A stretch of 64,000 nt of DNA, from contig JAUCBJ010000011.1 in assembly GCA_032718475.1 (NCBI GenBank), positions 62,001 to 126,000 on the forward strand. Reading direction: 5' to 3'. Position numbers and translations under genes: made by a program. A model generated the notes under the pieces. That model was not told where the DNA came from and made no database searches. It saw nothing but the letters and a program-made list of their open reading frames with translations. The DNA is from Nemertoderma westbladi (taxonomy: Eukaryota > Xenacoelomorpha > Nemertodermatida > Nemertodermatidae). Of this stretch, positions 45,006 to 54,926 are shown piece after piece; the first letter of the stretch is position 1; every line of letters begins with the position of its first letter.

Positions 45006-46142
45006 TTAACTCGTTTGGTACAACGTTCTCCGACACTCTGGTGACAGGTTATATCGTGTCAAGCCGGGATGATGGTAAGGGTTAAACGGCGATATTAAAT
45101 GTCCGCGTCCCAATCCGGCTAGGTAGGATGGGCTAATATCTAAGAAACCCACAACTGGGGTGCCACCGACTAATCGTTCAGGTAACACTAGATCTTTGAG
45201 CAGTGAGTACAGCTCGGGAGGATCCGTCATACTAATAGGATCAAGAGTCTGAGGTCTCACTAGGGAATGAGGAGCTCTGATCGAGTATTCCGAAACTCTG
45301 ATCATTGGTTTATTTAAGGATCGTCTGAGTCGAACGAGCGTAGGTGATACATTGAACAAGTTTCGCTCGAAACTCCCGTAAGTATAGCGAGTAAAACCGT
45401 GTTCAAAGCAACGTCTCCGCGGATGTTTATGCCTTTCCGTTTGTTGGTTGGGTCTTGGGCATTCATCGCAATAATACCCAAAAACGTACGTCTTGTAGGG
45501 GAAACGCGAGTGATCTTTCTCCAGCTTACAATATTCCTCCATCCGTTCGAAGCTATTCGGTACAACAGGTAGCGGTCGATCGGCGGTAAGATACATCATA
45601 GGGGAATCGAGCCGTTTGAGTTCTACCATGCGGTCATGATGTATACCTTGAGGATATCGAGTTTCTAGATTTTGTTGACTGGCAATATTGAGATATGTTT
45701 CTATCAGGAATTCCAGATTATCGTTGAAGTCGCTGCGTTTATCCGGCTCCTCAACGTCTTCTCTTTCGAGTCTGTTTCGAATAGAATTCTCGTGTTCCAT
45801 TCTCGGTTTATCGTTCCGCCTCCGCTGGGTAGGATATTTCAATCGTACCATTTCCCTTTTGGTGTCGACATTGTCCGTATCGTGTAAATCGATAGGATGA
45901 CCAGTAGTTAAGAAGTCCACATACGTACCATTACGATGCGCATAGCGAGCGGTGAATTTCTTATAGTCCAACTCACGCGTGAGCTGCTCTTGGGACATTG
46001 GCGGTTCGATATAACGATCATCGTCCTCCGCAGCAGTTGGACCAGCGTCGCCGTCAACCAGCGTCAAGCTATCAACAAACGCTTGTAAAGGTAGAGTATA
46101 TCGCTCCCTGATACCAAGATCATCTTCTATCAACTCAATCAT
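45006..46142 (-). CDS. Post-pol ORF of element A, 378 aa, unknown function
   Basis: An intact ORF in the position where env or accessory genes lie in LTR elements. It is not an envelope protein by appearance: there is no signal peptide and no hydrophobic membrane segment. The protein is acidic at the N terminus (LIEDDLGIRERY and a DDDRY stretch), strongly charged in the middle and rich in Arg, Pro and Tyr towards the end. A CDEC...CFEHG arrangement (about residues 228-250) with nearby His could bind zinc. The start ATG is preceded by a TATAG/CAG stretch that could be a splice acceptor, and expression from a spliced RNA would make sense this far from the 5' end. I recognise no family. Confidence 0.65.
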   Translation of the reverse strand: MIELIEDDLGIRERYTLPLQAFVDSLTLVDGDAGPTAAEDDDRYIEPPMSQEQLTRELDYKKFTARYAHRNGTYVDFLTTGHPIDLHDTDNVDTKREMVRLKYPTQRRRNDKPRMEHENSIRNRLEREDVEEPDKRSDFNDNLEFLIETYLNIASQQNLETRYPQGIHHDRMVELKRLDSPMMYLTADRPLPVVPNSFERMEEYCKLEKDHSRFPYKTYVFGYYCDECPRPNQQTERHKHPRRRCFEHGFTRYTYGSFERNLFNVSPTLVRLRRSLNKPMIRVSEYSIRAPHSLVRPQTLDPISMTDPPELYSLLKDLVLPERLVGGTPVVGFLDISPSYLAGLGRGHLISPFNPYHHPGLTRYNLSPECRRTLYQTS

Positions 46143-47763
46143 ATCTGCTATATAAATTTATCCATATTATAATGAGTTTATATTTAGGCGAGCGGGCGTC
46201 GCTGCCTACCCCAATCAGCCCCCGGACAGTGCGAGATCCTCAGCGCCGATGTGTTGTCGCCGCTGTACTTTCGCCAACGACGTAGCCGCACAACGACAAC
46301 GACAACCGGCACAAGTCACTCCACTGTCCGTCCCAAAGGCTTAGATGTACTTCAGGTTTTTCTTGGAGAGTTAGGTTACTTTCACGATTGCGACTAGCTA
46401 CTGTAAACACACTTTAGCAGTAACATTCACCTATAAACTCACAAATACCACACAACTGGTCACAACTACGCACATTCGGGCCATTTGTCCGTTAGTCAAT
46501 GCCTTCCAGAATGTCACTGTATTATTATGTATCCTTGGATACTAGCAGTGCGCTATTTATTCCCTATGCTATTCAATGGGACAAGCTTTCTATTGTTCTT
46601 TTAACTCAATTCTAATTCTAGCGTGGTTGTTGCCATGGTGACATTATGCAAAGCTAGCGGTAGAATTAGGGTAATTCCAATGCATACAGATCTGGGATGT
46701 TATTTAATAGTATTCTTTAATAGTCAATGTTCTGTTTTATACATGACTTTATGAATTTTATCGGCTATTGACTATGTTTGGGAGACTTTCGCACACTCAT
46801 ATGCATAATAAGATAAATCTCCGCTCCCTTGATCTATTAATTAATGGAATTTTGGGAATGTTATACATTGCGTAAAAATGGCAATTTATTAAATTCATTA
46901 AAAGGCATGAATTTAAATTATTCCCTGAAATTTTATTATTTGATAATTAAATGGACATATTTTGATTCTAGAACATGTCTGGGGACACAAGATCCTTAAT
47001 TCTATGACAATTGTCTTTTTAAGAATATCGGTAAATGCTACGATATCTTAATTGACTAGAATTGTTGAAGGATCTGAATTTTACAGATTTTGATTTATTA
47101 GATTTGCAAATATTAAATAATTAATATTTGAGATGGGCACCGATTTATTCCAGAACTTGTCTGGGAACGTTAACCACTGATTCTAGAATTTGTCTTTCAA
47201 GTATATCGGTGGGTGCCGCGATATCTTAATCGACTAGAATTACAGATGGTCAAAGGGTTTAACAGATTTATTTTGCGTTATACGCTACTGTTAAAGGGAC
47301 ATCACGCTACTATATGTATTATTTAATATACGGTATGAGAGCAATATCGCACGAAGCAATGTCAGTGTGAAGAGGCAAGTCGTTTCCAAGGTCTACCCAG
47401 AGCTTGGTTTAGCCGAGACACGAGGATCTGAACTTTGCATTCCTAATACTCTGCCTACCAATAATACTTTAATATAGTAGTGGCTTTATTGTACTTTAAT
47501 AAGTACGGACATTTCATCTTACTGTAGTTACGTATTTATAATATAATACGGACAGTAAGGAAAGAGAAAAAATAATTATTTCTTCGCCGTCGCACTAAAT
47601 ATAATATAAGTAATTACGTACGCAATAAACACGAATATATTGCACTATTCTACAAAATAATCGCTAAATAATATTCTACTAAATTAAATAAAACGATTAT
47701 AATAAAACTACATAGTAATACATACATAAATATAAAATAATAAAATAATATAAAATAATAGAG
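46143..47763. other. Non-coding stretch between pol and the 378-aa ORF
   Basis: AT-rich, no ORF of note. An imperfect tandem repeat of about 190 bp covers 46970-47250; landmarks are 'tctagaa..tgtctgggga' and 'atatcggt...gcgatatctt' then 'gactagaatt'. 46200-46330, just upstream of the 378-aa ORF, is GC-richer. Confidence 0.6.
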
Positions 47764-47950
47764 TCACACTGTCGGTTGAATTAGGGAAGTGGTCGTGGGA
47801 AGAGTTTCTTGTCTTCCATAGTTTCCGGAGAGCTCTCTGTCTCTTTCCAGTAAACATAAACGACCCACTGGGCGATTGAGCTGTTGAGTCTCAAAGACTA
47901 TCCCTGGTTTCTTAAAGTTACGCCGCATGACGACGAGCTCTACTGATCGC
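47764..47950 (-). pseudogene. Frame-displaced C-terminal tail of pol
   Basis: The last part of the BEL pol C-terminal domain (DUF5641-type, normally ending in a hydrophobic block, an RP/GR pattern and a KL.LL-like end) is readable here in a different frame from the pol ORF. It begins at about 47950 with VELVVMRRN and runs to a stop at 47764. The pol ORF stops at 47940 in the overlap. A one- or two-base change near 47945-47955 would explain it. Confidence 0.6.
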
Positions 47951-50900
47951 GCACCAAACCATCGCTCGAGATATGAGTCTCGATGATACGTCCTGTTTGC
48001 CATCGCTTACGTGGGAGATCGGGGTCCACAATAAGCACCATGTCTCCAGCGCTGACGTTTTCTTGCTGCGCAAACCACTTAGTTCGAAGTTGTAGAGTGG
48101 GCAGGTAATGTTTCTCGAAATGGTCAGCGAAACGACGGGATAGCAACTGCATAAGTTGCCAGGTTCGACGGCAGTACTCGTCTCCGTCTGTGATCTCCGA
48201 TCGTGGGAGCATGGCTACGGGTTTCTTCAGTAGAAAGTGCGCGGGTGTTAGCGCTTCCAGGGAATCAGGACTTGAAGAGACTGGCATAAGCGGTCTTTCG
48301 TTGAGATAGGCGGCGATTTCCTCCATTAACGTCCGCAATAGTTCGTCGGTGAGATAAGCGCGACAAGGTACAATAAAGTGGAACGCAGTCTTCACGCTCC
48401 TAATCAATCTCTCCCAACTTCCTCCCCACCAAGGGGCGTCGGCGGCGTTGAAGGTCCAGCTAGACGCTGTTATCTTTAGCTGATCGTCCACCTGTCTTTT
48501 GTTCCAGTCCTTTACGTAAGCTTGAATTTCGTTGTTGGCGCCAATGAAGTTCGTTCCCTTATCCGATCTCATCGTGTTACTGGTTCCGAAACGAGCGATC
48601 TGTCGTCGTAAACTCAACACGAAGCTGTTGGTGGATAGATCGTTTACCATATCGAGATGGATAGCTCTACAAGTCATACAAACGAAGATGACACACCATC
48701 TCTTGACTATAGTCCGGGCACGATATACTTCAATAGGGCCAAATAAATCCACACCGGTATTAGTAAAGGGTGGTTCGTAGAAGCTTACTCTTTCCCTAGG
48801 TAATTCTGCCTCTCGCTGTGTCAAAGGCCTACTGAATGCTTTCCTACAGGGTATGCAGTTCCTAAGGACTTGGTTCAGAGCCCTACGGGGTTTATAAAAA
48901 TAGTAGCGAGTTCGAATTTCGCTCAGAACTCGTTCTCTTCCCGCATGATACAGTTTGCTATGAACATCTACAATCATCTTGATTTGTATGTCAAGATTTC
49001 TAATGAGTATGGGAAACTTAGTGTCAAAGGATAAGGGGGCGTTGGTGAGCCTGCCTCCAACACGTATTAACCCATCTATCATGGTACTAGAGAAGCGATC
49101 CCTTAAGCGCATCTGCGGATTTCTTAACAACAGGAAATACTTATCAGGATCCTCATAGCATTGTAGGAGTCTCAGCATCTGTTTGTTGGTTTCATCATGC
49201 TCCTGGTAACTGATCTTCTCCTTTAGAAACCTGTCGGATATCTTGTATTGGGGAAGGTCTTTAACAATATGGACTCGTGCAGATGTTGATGGAGCATCAT
49301 CACTATTGGTCTTTGTCCCAAAGTAACGATGATGAAAACATCGTTTTAAATAGGTGACGGCTTTGCAGAGCCGATTCCAGGTGCTGTAGTGACATATCGC
49401 TCTCTGCAAGAGGGGTGAGAGTCCTTGTGCGATATCTGGTATTCCAGATTTCCAATCCTTGTCACGGATTTCCAAGACTTCTTTAGTCGTGGTGGTGGGT
49501 TTCTGATCCAAAGCATCCTCTCCGGAAGTAAATAATACAGATAGATCAACCGCAGGTTTAAACAACTTCGATTTACTCGCTCGAGTTTTGGGTTTAACTT
49601 TCTCCGCTCCCTTGGCCTGTCTGATCTCTGCTGTTGTGAGATGGGGAGGCCATTCTTCTTCTTCTTTGTAGAGAAAGTCGGGTCCACCTAACCATTCGGG
49701 AGTATTTACCAATTCCTTTGGAGTCGCTCCTCGGGAAGCGATGTCTGCTGGATTAATCGTTCCGGGGCAATGTCTCCATTGGTCCATCGTCGTGCGACTA
49801 AGTATGATGGCTACCCTGTTGGTAACGAAGACGCTGAACTGACAGACTTCATTGGTTATATACTCTAACACGAGTAAAGCGTCGGTCCAATAGACAGTTT
49901 TCTCTAATGGATATTCAATCTGTTCTGTTACATTCCGGCCGATGGCTGTAGCGTATAGAGCCGCTTTTAACTCCGCTCGAGGAACTTTCAACTTGTTGTT
50001 GATTAATGCCTTAGAAGTAACCAAGGCGACTTTGATTCCATCCGGAGTTTCCACTCTTAGATAGGCTACTATACCTATTCCCATATCGCTGGCGTCTCCA
50101 AACACATGGAGTTGATAGGAATACGTAGGGAGAACATGACCAAAATATGAACGGGAAATTATAAAATCCTCGATAGCCGGCAGAGAATCTTCCCATTTCA
50201 TCCACTTCTTCAATAATTCTCCCTTAAGTGGATCGTCCCATGAGTGGTTTTCAAGCCATATTTGTTGTACCAAACTACGAGCAATCAATATAACTGGGCT
50301 AATAAATCCCAATGGATCGAAATAAGTGCTCAGTATACTTAAGCAAATCCGTTTGGTTCGAACTGGATTATCTCGCTGTTTTAGCTGGAAAAACAGAATA
50401 TCTCGCTCTGTGTCCCATTTCAAGCCGAGTGTCTTGGTTTCTGGCAGATCATCTTTGATCAAATCTAGATCTTTCGCCCCTCGATCTTCTGCAGGGATCG
50501 ACTCCAGAAACTCACGGGAGTTGCTGGTGAATTTTGTTAATCGAAACCCACCTCTTTTTAAGCACTCTACCGTTCCTTTAGCGACCTCAATGGCTTCCTC
50601 AACTGATGGGAGGGACTTCAGATTGTCGTCCATGTATATGTCTCTCTTGATGTTGTCGATCACTTCCTTAGAGAATGCCTCTCGGTTGTCCTCTGCAGTA
50701 GTACGCACTACCGAACAGGCGTTGGAAGGGCTTGAGATTATCCCAAAGGCCTGGATGGTCATCCAGTACTCCACCGGTTTCTGGTTGAGGTCTCCTTCGG
50801 GCCACCACAGAAATTGTAGACTATCTCGATCCCTATCTAGCACCTTGACTTGTAAGAACATGCCTTCTATATCGGAGGCGAAAGCAATCGAATATTGTCT

Positions 50901-52136
50901 CAATCTTAAAAGAATTCCCAACAAAGATTGAAGTAAGTTGGGTCCGGGTAACAATTCAGAGTTAACTTCATGTGGTTTACCGGGTTTAGGAACGTAATGG
51001 TGAGTTAAGTAATACGTTCTTTCAGTCACAGGTGTTTCTTCCGGTACTCTCTCCGCGTATCCCTTACTAATAAATTTCTCCAGCTGCGTTTGATACATTG
51101 CTTTAGCTGAAGAATTAGCCGTAAGGCGTCGATGGAGTTGCGCGATTCTTTTTTCCGCCAAGGGTCTGTTATTGATGAACTTCGGTTCTCTCTTGCGGAA
51201 AGGTAGACCGACTTCATACCTACCTTGATCTTTGAGAAAACGTGTAGTTGTCTCTTGGATCTGCTTGGCCCTTTCCTCTTCCACCGACAAGGCTTTATCG
51301 TAGGAATTGGGCTCTACCGCCTCTTGCGTAAAGAATCTTACGGCATGTTCATCTCGAGTCTTGGCGTTACAACGCTCAATGACGTCATTTAACTCGTCGT
51401 TATAAGCTTCTCGTTCAGTTGGATAAAGAAGTTGACATAAGTTCACTTGGTTTTGCCAAGCCTCGTTTTCCTTAAGGAGATCGATGATATTCTCCTCATC
51501 AAAAAGCTGGTGAATGTCGTCGTTATCTGAGGAGTATGGGGTTCCCTCAGTTAAATCGTCTCCCTCACTAGTATCATCTTCCCATTCACTCACCTGGTAG
51601 ACGCGCTCTTGCGGTAGTCTTTCTCTGAGTGTTCTACGGGAAGGGCCAGTAAAGTACCAACCTACTCTAGTTCTTACCGCATAGGTCTGTAGTGGCTGCG
51701 GTTGAGCAGGCCGTTTCTCCAATGTCTCCAGCGCCTCATGCGCGTTTTGGCCGATGAGTATTTGCACTCCAGGATAATCAGTCTGGAATCGAGGTATCTT
51801 AAGATGTTGGATGCTCTCATCCTCGTCCCAATTATAAAGGTCTGCTTGAGTAGTAACGAAGTTCTTTATAGCCACCATTTTCACCGACCTTATGCTATGT
51901 TCTCCTAGTTCGTCTTGTGGGGTGGACAACGCGCCTATATAATAATCAGCTGTTACTGTAGATTTCCAAACTTGCATAATGCCGGACATGTTTAGCTTAG
52001 TTCGGAACTTGGGTTGTCCAACGAAGATGTCTTCGGCTAGTTCTTTATCCATGAATGTTCCTGTGCTGCCGGAGTCCAGGAGGGCGTTCACTATATCGCT
52101 TGCGTCCTTCTGGGCTCCTCCCCGAGGCGCACCCAT
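47940..52136 (-). CDS. pol: BEL/Pao pol polyprotein: protease, reverse transcriptase, RNase H, integrase
   Basis: A 1398-aa ORF with all BEL/Pao pol domains in order. Near the N terminus LLDSGSTGTF is the aspartic protease active site (DSG). The reverse transcriptase has catalytic aspartates in ASDIEGMF (about 419) and YMDDN (about 500). RNase H starts at FGDASD (about 678) and is followed by the NPADIASRG block typical of BEL. The integrase has an HAGRERV...C..C zinc-binding part (about 1064), then GVDLFGP (about 1127), SDKGTNF (about 1190) and WERLIRSVK (about 1240), giving the D,D,E triad. The C-terminal domain is cut short by a frameshift at about 47945, its end being readable in another frame. 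The first ATG lies just before the protease; the frame opens only ten codons earlier, so pol is probably joined to gag by splicing, or was separated from it by an insertion. Confidence 0.95.
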   Translation of the reverse strand: MGAPRGGAQKDASDIVNALLDSGSTGTFMDKELAEDIFVGQPKFRTKLNMSGIMQVWKSTVTADYYIGALSTPQDELGEHSIRSVKMVAIKNFVTTQADLYNWDEDESIQHLKIPRFQTDYPGVQILIGQNAHEALETLEKRPAQPQPLQTYAVRTRVGWYFTGPSRRTLRERLPQERVYQVSEWEDDTSEGDDLTEGTPYSSDNDDIHQLFDEENIIDLLKENEAWQNQVNLCQLLYPTEREAYNDELNDVIERCNAKTRDEHAVRFFTQEAVEPNSYDKALSVEEERAKQIQETTTRFLKDQGRYEVGLPFRKREPKFINNRPLAEKRIAQLHRRLTANSSAKAMYQTQLEKFISKGYAERVPEETPVTERTYYLTHHYVPKPGKPHEVNSELLPGPNLLQSLLGILLRLRQYSIAFASDIEGMFLQVKVLDRDRDSLQFLWWPEGDLNQKPVEYWMTIQAFGIISSPSNACSVVRTTAEDNREAFSKEVIDNIKRDIYMDDNLKSLPSVEEAIEVAKGTVECLKRGGFRLTKFTSNSREFLESIPAEDRGAKDLDLIKDDLPETKTLGLKWDTERDILFFQLKQRDNPVRTKRICLSILSTYFDPLGFISPVILIARSLVQQIWLENHSWDDPLKGELLKKWMKWEDSLPAIEDFIISRSYFGHVLPTYSYQLHVFGDASDMGIGIVAYLRVETPDGIKVALVTSKALINNKLKVPRAELKAALYATAIGRNVTEQIEYPLEKTVYWTDALLVLEYITNEVCQFSVFVTNRVAIILSRTTMDQWRHCPGTINPADIASRGATPKELVNTPEWLGGPDFLYKEEEEWPPHLTTAEIRQAKGAEKVKPKTRASKSKLFKPAVDLSVLFTSGEDALDQKPTTTTKEVLEIRDKDWKSGIPDIAQGLSPLLQRAICHYSTWNRLCKAVTYLKRCFHHRYFGTKTNSDDAPSTSARVHIVKDLPQYKISDRFLKEKISYQEHDETNKQMLRLLQCYEDPDKYFLLLRNPQMRLRDRFSSTMIDGLIRVGGRLTNAPLSFDTKFPILIRNLDIQIKMIVDVHSKLYHAGRERVLSEIRTRYYFYKPRRALNQVLRNCIPCRKAFSRPLTQREAELPRERVSFYEPPFTNTGVDLFGPIEVYRARTIVKRWCVIFVCMTCRAIHLDMVNDLSTNSFVLSLRRQIARFGTSNTMRSDKGTNFIGANNEIQAYVKDWNKRQVDDQLKITASSWTFNAADAPWWGGSWERLIRSVKTAFHFIVPCRAYLTDELLRTLMEEIAAYLNERPLMPVSSSPDSLEALTPAHFLLKKPVAMLPRSEITDGDEYCRRTWQLMQLLSRRFADHFEKHYLPTLQLRTKWFAQQENVSAGDMVLIVDPDLPRKRWQTGRIIETHISSDGLVRDQ

Positions 52137-52146
52137 GAGGCGGACG

Positions 52147-53334
52147 CTGTCCCACTACCCTTGGGGCCAGTCCGACTCCGTTTTTATCAGACCGGGCCGG
52201 AGGGTAGCCCGATGCTTCCCGGGTTCACTTTTCAATCCCCCGATCACACCGGCACAGCTCGTCGGTGTAGCCAGATGGTCGGCTACTGTCAACTTACTGT
52301 GGCCTGACTGTACATTGAGCCAACTCAGAGAGTCAACCGGCGGGTGGACCAGTCGATAGCGATCGAGCATCAAGGTCGCCCTTGAGCCAAACCGACGGTC
52401 TTGTCCCAAGCGGGCTTGCGCTACCCACATGGAATATTGACCGTTTTCACCCGCCTCGCCGGCAGTATTGAGGGGAAGTCGGTTCCGCAAACAATACTGA
52501 CTAGCTCGAAAGCTAGGAACAAGTAACCACTTACCAGTCACTGTACACGTGTACTCAACAGATGTTCACAATATCAAGTACACTACGGTAAACACAAAAT
52601 CTGACGCATACCAGAGGACATAATCGGGGAAGACAAAATCGGTGACAAAATCAGAGGGGACAAAATTGTATCGACTAATAAAAAGTCAAGAGTACTTTAT
52701 TTTACCGACAGGGTAAAATAACTTTGTGTGCACAAAGTATGCTGGGGCGCAGTAAAATATGGTCCTACTAATAACCGGCGGCGACTGAACCAACCGGCAA
52801 GGTTTCCCACACTCACTCGCAGTGGCCATACATACACTCACGTATACCACGTACACACACAAACCACAGATTCCAGAGTATCATTCACTCGGACCACACT
52901 ACAACACCAACCCCTCCTTGCAGCCGATATTCCGGGTGCCACCTCCATTCCAATAGTAGTACCAACAGAATCATCAGAACCTGTCCATTCCGATGCAACA
53001 CCTCCATTCCAATAGTGCTACCCTGGGAAAAAACACGCTTTGGCAACCGATCGGAGACAGTACAGAGTCTGGTCAACTCATACATACCAAACATAGACCT
53101 ACCACATAAACCACATAAACCACAGATCACACTAAGCCACCACCCCTACTGTGTACAGGACTGGCAGTACGGCAACAGGCCGACTAGACGGTACCACGGC
53201 ACCATGTTAATTCATGGTTCGCTAGACACGAGGGCCTTCAGTAACTCCCTTGCACTATACTCAGGATTTAACGTGCCCCCAGACCCTCACGAGTCCGCCG
53301 CCGCCTGTTAGAGCCACCCCTATAGAGACCTCAC
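52147..53334 (-). other. 1.2-kb segment between gag and pol: candidate intron or insertion
   Basis: BEL elements normally have gag and pol in one frame. Here 1188 bp separate them. The last gag codons run into AGAG|GTGAGG, a good 5' splice site at 53334, and TGGGACAG ending at 52147 is a possible 3' splice site. Removing the segment would put gag and pol in phase. No clear polypyrimidine tract precedes the acceptor. On the minus strand the segment also holds two adjacent perfect hairpins (52721-52738 and 52697-52721) with AATAAA at the edge of the second. An old solo LTR or other insertion is the alternative; no target duplication was found. Confidence 0.45.
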
Positions 53335-54926
53335 CTCTTTGGGTAGCTCTTCTGAGGTCCATGGACCCGTAACTGGACTACAGGAAATTCTCGGATTCCT
53401 ACATTGGAAGTTGGTGCTTTCCACGATGGTTGTCGCTCAGAAGTAGTTAGAGTGAAGTCGTTGTCTGTATCCTTTTCATATGTGAGTGCTCGATACACTG
53501 CGGTATTTATCATGTAACAGGATTCGTTTTCGTCGGAGAACTCGTCTGTATAGAATCCTTCCATCTCAGATTGATCAGTGTCGTTCACATCACTGAATTG
53601 GACATGTAGCTCGGAATCACTTACCTGATTCGGACTATTTCGCTCGAATTCAGCGTGCAACAAGATATGATGCTTCGCACCACACTTTGCACACCTTATG
53701 TCAGAGAAACAGGTACGCCGTTGGTGTCCTTGTCTGAGGCAATTATAACATAACCGCTTATCCCACATGACTTCGCGTCTCTCCGTTAATGACTTCTTCA
53801 GGAATTCATCACACATATTCAAACGGTGGGTCCCGTCACACAGCGCACATTTCGGTTTGATGTTACTTACCTTATTTTGAGTCACATTGTGTACACTTGC
53901 CTTTTCTTCGGGCTTTCTCACCGGAATTCTCTTGGGAGATGTGGGAGGAGTTTTTCTTACCTGTTCTCTCCTGTCATTTGCTCGAGACTTGAATTTACTT
54001 ACCTGATCTTTAGGCATTTTATTGACATAATAAGATCTATCAGTGTCTTTCCCGCTATCTTCTCCTTGAGAAGTCTGGCTTTCGCCGTCGTCTGTATAAC
54101 ACACTGGTGTTACCTTTCTCCTAGAGACGGGTTTTTCACTTACCTTGTTTTCCGGTGTCTTCTCTCTGGACAGTTTCAGGAGCTGTAATTTCACTTCTCC
54201 ATCTAGGAATGACATGAGATCAGCCATGGTAGGGTCTCGTCGTTGTTGTTCCATCATATATAACACTTTCTTATCCCAGCGTGTACCTACTCCACCCTTC
54301 GGTAAAGTAGAAGCCACTGCTCTAATAACCATAGCATTCTGATACTCCTGAGACTTACCTAGCCAATCTAATTGTCTACAGATCTCCTGAATCTCATCGG
54401 AAAACTCGATAATTCCGCTGCTAATAAACTTTCGGGGCGCTACCAATTTTGCATACAAATACCCAGCGATGTTATTCCTATTACCATACCTGATGTTTAG
54501 TGTATCCCAAACTTGTCTTAATCCGTCTGGATGTCCAATAAACTTTAACGCCATTAACTTGGGAGATCCTTCCAAGCACTCGATGAGGTATCTAAGTTTT
54601 TCTCCATTAGATAGTACAGAGTTCTGTATGTTATCTTTGTAATATTCATTAAAAGGTAACCATTTCATCTCATCTCCATTGAACTTGACGATCTCTCCCA
54701 CCTTTACCGCTTGCCGGGCTTCGGTTCTAGCCATTTGACGCGTAAAACTTTCTTGGGCCATCGTGTTATTTAATATCGAGTTATCGGTATATAAATTTCT
54801 CGGATTATGATCAGTTCTATAGGGAATGTCATTATCAACAAGTCTATAATTACCCTTAATAGGGTTCACTATAGGAGTTTCTACTTCGCTAGCAGTATAT
54901 GCGTGTAGGCTCCACACCTTGCGCAT
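53331..54926 (-). CDS. gag: Gag-like protein of element A with three zinc knuckles
   Basis: A 531-aa nucleocapsid/capsid-like protein. Residues about 75-260 follow the DUF1759 (Pao gag) pattern: VKFNGDEMKWLPF, then LSNGEKLRYLIECLEGSP and RYGN. Three Cys/His clusters lie near 385-445: CALCDGTHRLNMC, CYNCLRQGHQRRTC (a CCHC knuckle) and CAKCGAKHHILLH, in the order seen in BEL elements. The C terminus reads VVQLRVHG, which in BEL proteins sits immediately before the protease. It overlaps the end of ORF1 by 38 nt in the +1 frame. The ATG at 54926 has a poor context; the next one, MAQESF at about 54762, may be the real start. Confidence 0.88.
   Translation of the reverse strand: MRKVWSLHAYTASEVETPIVNPIKGNYRLVDNDIPYRTDHNPRNLYTDNSILNNTMAQESFTRQMARTEARQAVKVGEIVKFNGDEMKWLPFNEYYKDNIQNSVLSNGEKLRYLIECLEGSPKLMALKFIGHPDGLRQVWDTLNIRYGNRNNIAGYLYAKLVAPRKFISSGIIEFSDEIQEICRQLDWLGKSQEYQNAMVIRAVASTLPKGGVGTRWDKKVLYMMEQQRRDPTMADLMSFLDGEVKLQLLKLSREKTPENKVSEKPVSRRKVTPVCYTDDGESQTSQGEDSGKDTDRSYYVNKMPKDQVSKFKSRANDRREQVRKTPPTSPKRIPVRKPEEKASVHNVTQNKVSNIKPKCALCDGTHRLNMCDEFLKKSLTERREVMWDKRLCYNCLRQGHQRRTCFSDIRCAKCGAKHHILLHAEFERNSPNQVSDSELHVQFSDVNDTDQSEMEGFYTDEFSDENESCYMINTAVYRALTYEKDTDNDFTLTTSERQPSWKAPTSNVGIREFPVVQLRVHGPQKSYPKR

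Noticed and set aside
45006-46142. Envelope gene of element A
   Set aside because: No signal peptide, no transmembrane helix and no fusion-peptide-like stretch; kept as an unknown ORF.
52155-52541. 128-aa minus-strand ORF between gag and pol as a gene
   Set aside because: No recognisable domain and it lies within the candidate intron/insertion; GC-rich chance frame is as likely.
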